Assembly (NCBI GenBank): GCA_000949895.1 | Contig: JWIT01000031.1 | Location: forward strand, 38,707 to 74,933 | DNA: 36,227 bases | Origin: Agrobacterium arsenijevicii | Lineage (GTDB): Bacteria > Pseudomonadota > Alphaproteobacteria > Rhizobiales > Rhizobiaceae | Reading direction: 5' to 3' | Part shown: piece after piece, positions 30,930-36,227 of the stretch | Layout of the letters: each line of letters starts with the position of its first letter | How positions within the stretch are numbered: position 1 is the first letter of the stretch | Notes under the pieces: model-generated | The model's database searches: none | What the model saw: only the letters and a program-made list of their open reading frames with translations | Told to the model about the DNA's origin: nothing | Translations under genes and position numbers: made by a program

Positions 30930-32207
30930 TTGTTTACTGAAATTATGATCGTGGTCCTGCTCACCGTATTGAACGGTGTGCTTGCCATGTCCGAGCTTGC
31001 CGTTGTCTCTTCCAGACCGGCGAGGCTCAAGGTGCTTGCCGCGCAAGGCAGCAAAGGCGCTCCGCTGGCGCTTGGCCTTTCCGAAAATCCCGGACGGTTT
31101 CTTTCCACGGTTCAGATCGGCATCACGCTGGTCGGCGTTCTTTCCGGTGCGTTTTCCGGCGCCACCCTCGGCGCCAGATTCACGGCATGGCTTTTGGAGC
31201 AGGGTGTTCCCGACCGGGTTGCCGATGCGCTGGGTGTCGGCTCCGTGGTCGTCGCCATCACCTACCTGTCGCTGATCGTCGGCGAACTGGTGCCAAAGCA
31301 GATTGCGCTGCGCGATCCGGAAAAGATCGCTGCGCGCGTCGCGCCCACCATGGTGATGCTCTCCAGGGTCGGTGCACCGCTGGTGTGGTTCCTCGATAAA
31401 TCCGGCAAGGCCATTCTAGCGCTTCTCGGCCATAGCGGTACATCCAACGCATCTGTCACGGACGACGAAATCCGCACAGTTCTGGCGGAAGCCCATAGCG
31501 CCGGCGTGATCGAGACCGAGGAATCGGCGATGATCACCAGCGTCATGCGCCTTGCAGACCGCAATGCACGCGGCCTGATGACGCCGCGCCGCGATGTGGA
31601 AGTGGTCGATATCGAAGACACCGCGGAAGAAATCCGTGTGCAGCTGCGCGAAACGCAGCGTTCGCGCCTGCCCGTGCGCAACGGTGCATCTGATGAAATT
31701 CTGGGCGTGCTTTTCGCCAAAGACGCTTTCGATGCGCTGGCATCCGGCAATGAGCTGAATGTCCGCGAGCTTCTGCGCGAAGTTCCCGTCGTTTCGGATC
31801 TGACGAGTGCGGTGGATGTTATCCAGTCGCTGCGCCGTTCCACCGTGCATATGGTGCTGGTCTATGACGAATACGGCCATTTCGAAGGTATCGTCAGCTC
31901 CGGCGACGTTCTGGAGGCCATTACCGGCGCTTTCCAGGAAGACAATGACGAGGAGCCGGCCATGGTCGAGCGTGAGGATGGTTCGTTCCTGGTTGCCGGC
32001 TGGATGCCCGCCGACGAATTTGCCGACCGCATGGGGTTCCAGATCGATGAGGACGCCGAGTTCGAGACCGTTGCCGGTCTTGTTCTGGACGAGTTCCGCC
32101 GCCTGCCGGAACTGGGTGAGCACATCACCCGTAATGGCTGGCGTTTCGAAGTCATCGATCTCGATGGACACCGTATCGACAAGGTACTTGTGAGCCGGGC
32201 TGCCTGA
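30930..32207 (+). CDS. CNNM/CorC family transporter (hemolysin-like)
   Basis: A 425-residue membrane protein. An N-terminal DUF21/CNNM membrane domain (about 1-190, starting FTEIMIVVLLTVLNGVLAMSE) is followed by a CBS pair (about 205-320, RLPVRNGASDEILGVLFAKDA, HMVLVYDEYGHFEGIVSSGD) and a CorC/HlyC C-terminal domain. Relatives affect magnesium or cobalt transport; the old name hemolysin is misleading. TTG 30930 after GAG is the best start (MFTEIM); ATG 30945 is the alternative, and the frame open from 30714 runs through the RNA region. The stop overlaps the next gene by one base. Confidence 0.88.
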   Translation: MFTEIMIVVLLTVLNGVLAMSELAVVSSRPARLKVLAAQGSKGAPLALGLSENPGRFLSTVQIGITLVGVLSGAFSGATLGARFTAWLLEQGVPDRVADALGVGSVVVAITYLSLIVGELVPKQIALRDPEKIAARVAPTMVMLSRVGAPLVWFLDKSGKAILALLGHSGTSNASVTDDEIRTVLAEAHSAGVIETEESAMITSVMRLADRNARGLMTPRRDVEVVDIEDTAEEIRVQLRETQRSRLPVRNGASDEILGVLFAKDAFDALASGNELNVRELLREVPVVSDLTSAVDVIQSLRRSTVHMVLVYDEYGHFEGIVSSGDVLEAITGAFQEDNDEEPAMVEREDGSFLVAGWMPADEFADRMGFQIDEDAEFETVAGLVLDEFRRLPELGEHITRNGWRFEVIDLDGHRIDKVLVSRAA

Positions 32208-32821
32208 TGCCAGGCGACATTGCCGAAAAAGCAAGGCTGCGCGGCGAAAGGCTTGCCGCGCGTGATGCGCTGACGCAAGCCGAACGGCAGCAAAAAAGCG
32301 TGGCGATGGCGGCATATGGTGCATCTGCCATTCCGTTCTCGCCGGGTGCTGTCATTTCCGGTTTCATGCCGATCCGTTCCGAGGCCGATATCCGGCCGCT
32401 GATGGAAGCGTTGCGGACAAGGGGCGGGCGCATTGTCCTTCCCGTCGTACTGAACCGCGAAACCATCGTTTTCCGCGCCTTCGAGGCGGAAACGCCATTG
32501 GTCAAAACCGGCTTTGGCACGACCGGTCCGGGCGAGGACGCGGATGTTCTCGATCCGGATATTCTGCTCGTTCCGCTTTCCGTCTTTGATGGGCAGGGTC
32601 AGCGTATCGGTTATGGCGCCGGCCACTATGACCGGGCGATCGCGAGACTGCACGGCAAAGACCGAACACCCGTTCTCATCGGTATCGCATTCGATTGTCA
32701 GGAAGTGCCATCGGTGCCGGCGGAGGCGCATGACGTGCCGCTGCATGCCATTCTGACGGAGAGCGGCCTGCGCTGGTTTTCCGCGCAACCGTTGATGCCC
32801 GATGTGAAAAAGGCGCTTTAG
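32207..32821 (+). CDS. 5-formyltetrahydrofolate cyclo-ligase
   Basis: Converts 5-formyl-THF (folinate) to 5,10-methenyl-THF using ATP, recycling a folate store. The 204 residues have the N-terminal basic helix KARLRGERLAARDALT, VPLSVFDGQGQRIGYGAGHYDRA (phosphate and folate binding), and HDVPLHAILTE. Known as ygfA/fau in E. coli, where it also follows 6S RNA. The ATG overlaps the CNNM stop (TGATG), so the two are coupled. The YmdB gene follows after 73 bases. Confidence 0.93.
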   Translation: MPGDIAEKARLRGERLAARDALTQAERQQKSVAMAAYGASAIPFSPGAVISGFMPIRSEADIRPLMEALRTRGGRIVLPVVLNRETIVFRAFEAETPLVKTGFGTTGPGEDADVLDPDILLVPLSVFDGQGQRIGYGAGHYDRAIARLHGKDRTPVLIGIAFDCQEVPSVPAEAHDVPLHAILTESGLRWFSAQPLMPDVKKAL

Positions 32822-32894
32822 CACTTTTTAAAAGATGGATTACCCGTTAGAGGGGACGCAAATCTAGGAACATGCGCAAGATCGGGGCGGGTGA

Positions 32895-33719
32895 ATGAGG
32901 CTTCTTTTTCTCGGAGATATGGTTGGCAAGACCGGACGCACGGCTGTCTGGGACAGATTGCCGGGGCTGGTTTCCGACCTGAAGCTCGACTTCGTCATCG
33001 TCAATGGTGAAAACGCTGCCGGCGGTTTCGGCATCACCGAGGATATCTATCTTGAGACCATCAATGCCGGTGCCGATGTGGTGACGACCGGCAATCACGT
33101 CTGGGATCAGAAAGAAGCGGTCTCCTTCTGCGAGCGGCATGACCAGTTCCTGCGGCCTGCCAATTATCCCGACGGCACGCCCGGCAAGGGTTCTGGCATT
33201 TTTTACGCCCGCAACGGTGCGCGCGTGCTGGTTGCCAACATCATGGGCCGGGTGTTCATGCATCCGGAACTGGACGATCCCTTCAAGTCGGCCGAGAACA
33301 TTCTCGCCGCCTGCCCGCTGAAAGAGCAGGCCGACGCCATCATCTTCGATTTTCACGCGGAAGCGACCAGCGAAAAACAGTGCTTCGGTCATTTCGTTGA
33401 TGGGCGTGCAAGCTTCGTCGTCGGCACCCACACGCATGTCCCGACCGCCGATGCCCAGATATTGAACGGCGGAACAGCCTATATGTCGGATGCCGGCATG
33501 TGCGGCGACTACGACAGCTCGCTCGGTATGGAGAAGGAAGAGCCGATCAACCGCTTCATTTCCAAGATGCCGAAGGGTCGTTTCGAGGCCGCCAGCGGCC
33601 CTGCGACGATCTGCGGCGTCGGTGTGGAGATTTCCGACCGCACAGGGCTTGCGGAAAAGATCGCGCCGCTGCGCCTTGGGCCACGGCTTGCCGAAACCCT
33701 CCCGTCCTTCTGGGCATAG
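32895..33719 (+). CDS. ymdB: YmdB-like metallophosphoesterase (TIGR00282)
   Basis: A 274-residue cytoplasmic phosphoesterase with the calcineurin-like metal site: LFLGDMVGKTGR, VNGENAAGGFG, TTGNHVWDQKE, and VVGTHTHVPTADAQIL. In Bacillus the homologue YmdB is a cyclic-nucleotide phosphodiesterase that affects biofilm and motility; the role here is unproven. ATG 32895 gives MRLLFLGD with the conserved start. It lies downstream of the cyclo-ligase and probably shares its transcript. Confidence 0.9.
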   Translation: MRLLFLGDMVGKTGRTAVWDRLPGLVSDLKLDFVIVNGENAAGGFGITEDIYLETINAGADVVTTGNHVWDQKEAVSFCERHDQFLRPANYPDGTPGKGSGIFYARNGARVLVANIMGRVFMHPELDDPFKSAENILAACPLKEQADAIIFDFHAEATSEKQCFGHFVDGRASFVVGTHTHVPTADAQILNGGTAYMSDAGMCGDYDSSLGMEKEEPINRFISKMPKGRFEAASGPATICGVGVEISDRTGLAEKIAPLRLGPRLAETLPSFWA

Positions 33720-33841
33720 GCTTTTCGCCTTCTGATGAGACGTTCACAATGACGAGATTGTGAGCGTTCTGTCGCTCTTGAAACTGGACGCCCGGCCAAA
33801 CCTGTCCCATCCTCCCTTCTTCGCAAGTTCGAGGGAGTGGC

Positions 33842-34684
33842 ATGATGCTGCGCGTGCTAATGCTTGCAATGGCTGGACTGGTCACCTGTGCGGGAGCGGT
33901 CTTTGCCCAAACGGAAAGCCGCCCTCCCGTCAGCCAGTGCCAGGCGATCGCCCGCAATATTCCCGGCGTCATGTTCGCCAGCTTCAATCCGGCAGATGTC
34001 CAGCTTGCACAGGCTACGGTGAAGGAAGAGGTGAAGATCAGCTTCATCGGCCATTCCACCTATCTCATCGAAAGCCCCGGCGGCGTGACCATCGCCACCG
34101 ATTATAACGGCGTCTATCGCCCGCCCGTCACCCCGACGGTGGTGACGATGAACCGGGCGCATACGACGCATTTCACACTCAGCCCCGATCCCGCCATTCA
34201 ACATGTGCTGCACGGCTGGAGCGATACGCCGGGAGAAAAGGCCGAACACAAGCTTCTGGTGGGTGATGTCTATATCCGCAATGTCGCGACCGACATCCGC
34301 AACCGCTGGGGCGATTACGAATCCTTTCAGGAAAACGGCAATTCCATCTTCATCTTCGAGGTTGCGGGGCTGTGCATCGGCCATCTCGGCCATCTGCACC
34401 ATGAGCTGACGGATAAGCATTATGCCGAGATCGGCCGTTTGGATGTGCTGATGGTGCCGGTGGATGGTGGCCTGACGATGGGTGCCGACAGCATGAGCCG
34501 CGTGGTCAAGCGTCTGCGTTCCGCGCTGATCTTGCCGATGCACCGCACCGGTCCGCCACTGGAGCAGTTTCTGACGATGTTTGGCGAAAGCTTCCGGATT
34601 GCCTATGCGAACGACCCGATCATCCGGGTCTCGATGAGAAACCTTCCCCGCCAGCCGCAGATACTGGTGCCGAAAGGCATGTAG
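33842..34684 (+). CDS. Secreted MBL-fold (metallo-hydrolase-like) protein
   Basis: A 280-residue protein with a signal peptide (LRVLMLAMAGLVTCAGAVFA) and a UlaG/beta-lactamase-like fold: VKISFIGHSTYLIESPGGV, IATDYNG, and late HLGHLHHEL, VPVDGGLTMG, LILPMHRTGPP. The usual HxHxDH metal motif is not seen where expected; NRAHTTHF occupies the place. It may bind metal differently or not be a hydrolase. The ATG follows GAGGGAG at 33842. Role unknown; located in the periplasm by inference. Confidence 0.82.
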   Translation: MMLRVLMLAMAGLVTCAGAVFAQTESRPPVSQCQAIARNIPGVMFASFNPADVQLAQATVKEEVKISFIGHSTYLIESPGGVTIATDYNGVYRPPVTPTVVTMNRAHTTHFTLSPDPAIQHVLHGWSDTPGEKAEHKLLVGDVYIRNVATDIRNRWGDYESFQENGNSIFIFEVAGLCIGHLGHLHHELTDKHYAEIGRLDVLMVPVDGGLTMGADSMSRVVKRLRSALILPMHRTGPPLEQFLTMFGESFRIAYANDPIIRVSMRNLPRQPQILVPKGM

Positions 34685-34721
34685 TATAGCGACCGGCGAG
34701 GAAGGCCGGGGGGACCTTTTG

Positions 34722-35225
34722 TCAGGCGAAGGCGAGGTGCTGGCGGACGCCCACATCCGGCGTCTTGTCGTCCGACATATTGGCCTTGGCGATTTCCCAG
34801 CCGAATTTCAACGTGCTGTCGGTCGAGGCCCAGATTTCCGCGTCATCGACGTGAAGCGCCAGCATCGTCAGTTGCGGATCGCTCTTGCCGTGCTCGTACC
34901 AGGCGGCGGTGACGGAGTTCCAGTATTCCTCGATCTTCGCCTTGTCGTCGCGAACATCGAGCACGCCCGAAAGGCAGGCATGATAATCATGGTCCTTGCC
35001 GACGAGGCAGAAATGCGCTCGCGAACCCGGCTTCAACGTTTTGACCAGATCGGTGTCTTTCTTGGAGAAAAACCAGATCGTGTTTGTCTTGGGGTCGGCG
35101 TGCGGTGCCATTGGCTGCATATGATTATGCAGACCCTCGAGGCCAAGCATGCCGGCATGGACCGAATTGACCTCGTCCCACAGCTGGCGGGCAGGGGTTT
35201 CTCTTGCTTCAGTCAGGCTGACCAT
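34722..35225 (-). CDS. Pyridoxamine-phosphate-oxidase-like, FMN-binding stress protein
   Basis: A 167-residue protein with the split-barrel flavin fold of the general stress protein 26 group: APHADPKTNTIWFFSKKDTD, SRAHFCLVGKDHDYHACLSGVL, KIEEYWNSVTAAWY. Relatives bind FMN or similar cofactors, and the enzymatic function is often unknown. The C-terminus (LKFGWEIAKANM) fits the family. Convergent with the MBL gene, divergent from yebC. Confidence 0.86.
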   Translation of the reverse strand: MVSLTEARETPARQLWDEVNSVHAGMLGLEGLHNHMQPMAPHADPKTNTIWFFSKKDTDLVKTLKPGSRAHFCLVGKDHDYHACLSGVLDVRDDKAKIEEYWNSVTAAWYEHGKSDPQLTMLALHVDDAEIWASTDSTLKFGWEIAKANMSDDKTPDVGVRQHLAFA

Positions 35226-35365
35226 GTGTTTCCTCCTTCGGGTTTGCTGCGGCGACCGGGAGGGTAAAAATGTCCGGCTCTTCCGCGTTCATTGTCAAAA
35301 CGAAAAGCGGATAAATCAGTTCCTTATATTCTTGCGGCAAGAGAACGTGCTTGCGGGCTTGAACG

Positions 35366-35393
35366 GCGGGCCTATCACACTTATAAGGCCCGC
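35366..35393 (+). promoter_or_regulatory. yebC leader hairpin
   Basis: Perfect 8-bp arms GCGGGCCT (35366-35373) and AGGCCCGC (35386-35393), 30 bases before the yebC start. No T-run follows. A candidate translational control element. Confidence 0.5.
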
Positions 35394-35423
35394 AATCTCC
35401 AAATTAAGACAATCAGGTTTTCC

Positions 35424-36170
35424 ATGGCTGGTCATTCACAGTTCAAGAACATCATGCACCGCAAGGGCAAGCAGGACTCCGTACGGTCCAAAATGTTTTC
35501 CAAGCTTGCGCGTGAAATCACCGTTGCGGCAAAGGCGGGCATGCCCGACCCGAACATGAACGCGCGCCTGCGTCTGGCAATCCAGAACGCCAAGGCCCAG
35601 TCCATGCCGAAGGACAATATCGAGCGCGCGATCAAGAAAGCTTCGGGTGCAGACAGCGAAAACTACGATGAAGTCCGTTACGAGGGTTACGGCCCGGGTG
35701 GCGTCGCCGTCGTCGTCGAGGCCCTGACCGACAACCGCAACCGCACCGCCTCCAACGTTCGCTCCATCTTCACCAAGGCTGGCGGCGCACTTGGCGAAAC
35801 CGGTTCTGTGTCCTTCTCCTTCGACCGTGTTGGTGAGATCACTTACAAGGTTGAAGTCGGCGATGCCGACAAGGTCATGGAAGCGGCGATCGAGGCAGGC
35901 GCCGACGATGTCGAAACCACCGAAGATGGTCACACCATCATTTGCGGTTTCGAAGCGATGAACGATGTTTCCAAGGCGTTGGAAGGCGTGCTCGGCGAAG
36001 CCGAAAGCGTCAAGGCCATCTGGAAGCCGCAGAACACGGTGCCGGTGGATGAGGAAAAGGCGCAGTCGCTGATGAAGCTCATCGACAATCTCGAAGACGA
36101 TGACGACGTGCAGAGCGTCTATTCCAACTTCGAAGTTTCCGAAGAGATTCTGGCGAAGCTTTCCGCTTGA
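35424..36170 (+). CDS. yebC: YebC/PmpR family regulatory protein
   Basis: A 248-residue cytoplasmic protein of the YebC/TACO1 family. Members are described as DNA-binding regulators or as factors that help ribosomes through proline-rich stretches. The conserved start MAGHSQFKNIMHRKGKQD, IQNAKAQSMPKDNIERAIKKA and YEGYGPGGVAVVVEALTDN fit well. ATG 35424 is the conserved start; the frame open from 35292 is spurious. Family members often precede ruvC in alphaproteobacteria; the window ends 57 bases further on. Confidence 0.95.
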   Translation: MAGHSQFKNIMHRKGKQDSVRSKMFSKLAREITVAAKAGMPDPNMNARLRLAIQNAKAQSMPKDNIERAIKKASGADSENYDEVRYEGYGPGGVAVVVEALTDNRNRTASNVRSIFTKAGGALGETGSVSFSFDRVGEITYKVEVGDADKVMEAAIEAGADDVETTEDGHTIICGFEAMNDVSKALEGVLGEAESVKAIWKPQNTVPVDEEKAQSLMKLIDNLEDDDDVQSVYSNFEVSEEILAKLSA

Positions 36171-36227
36171 GGTTTCCGATCTTTTAAAAAACGGTCACGG
36201 GCTTTGGTCCGCCTGTGTGCGGTAGAA

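Noticed and set aside
34693..34709. Terminator CCGGC/GCCGG between the MBL gene and the stress-protein gene
   Set aside because: Only 5 bp of stem and no proper T-run; too weak to list.
1..36227. CRISPR arrays, tRNAs, rRNAs, insertion sequences, integrases
   Set aside because: None seen on reading both strands: no regular spaced repeats, no tRNA cloverleaf with CCA-type end, no transposase or recombinase domain.

Overview
The window looks like chromosomal DNA from a member of the Rhizobiaceae, most likely Agrobacterium or a close relative. This is inferred from the gene families, not from a database match. The alphaproteobacterial signs are GapR (DUF2312), RcdA (DUF1465), DUF1192, DUF4164, DUF1036 and DUF1244 proteins, zinc-free forms of ribosomal proteins L31 and L36, a 6S RNA directly after zapA, GC-rich coding sequence, and CtrA-type TTAA-N7-TTAA boxes. 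I see no prophage, insertion sequence, CRISPR array, tRNA or rRNA. Nearly everything is ordinary core or conserved chromosome. The likeliest accessory genes are a HEPN-like gene (3866-4435) and a small winged-helix-like gene (13654-13908).

Layout. 1-5.1 kb: end of an unidentified gene, a terminator, pyruvate kinase with a secreted DUF1036 protein upstream (minus), then N-formylglutamate amidohydrolase, DUF1244 and GapR (plus), the HEPN-like gene and a periplasmic TPR protein (minus). 5.2-9.3 kb: rpmJ with a structured leader, purE-purK, two divergent YdcH-like small proteins, a TauE/SafE permease and a ThiE-like protein. 9.3-15.7 kb: Sel1-repeat protein, inositol monophosphatase, a MotA/TolQ-like plus OmpA/MotB-like pair, the winged-helix-like gene and an FAD dehydrogenase. 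15.7-21.2 kb: an ABC exporter, rpmE, rcdA with a CtrA-box region and a candidate small RNA, DUF1192-MFS, and a 51-residue membrane peptide. 21.2-29.5 kb: a carbon-metabolism block on the minus strand (fbaB, pgk, gap, tkt) interrupted by a K+/H+ antiporter and a small lipoprotein. 29.5-36.2 kb: DUF4164-zapA-6S RNA, a CNNM/CorC transporter, 5-formyl-THF cyclo-ligase, a YmdB phosphoesterase, an MBL-fold protein, a flavin-binding stress protein and yebC.

How the genes fit together. Five central-carbon enzymes (pyk, fbaB, pgk, gap, tkt) lie within 30 kb. A large perfect inverted repeat of LacI-family type sits in front of fbaB, with weaker look-alikes in front of the pyk operon and tkt. A cell-cycle theme also runs through the window: GapR (chromosome structure), RcdA (CtrA proteolysis adaptor), ZapA (Z-ring) and two perfect CtrA boxes between rcdA and DUF1192 that flank a terminator-ended small transcript. 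This last region, together with the structured leaders of rpmJ, rpmE, yebC and the CNNM gene, is where I see the best chance of something undescribed. I did not find a new multi-gene defence or biosynthetic system.
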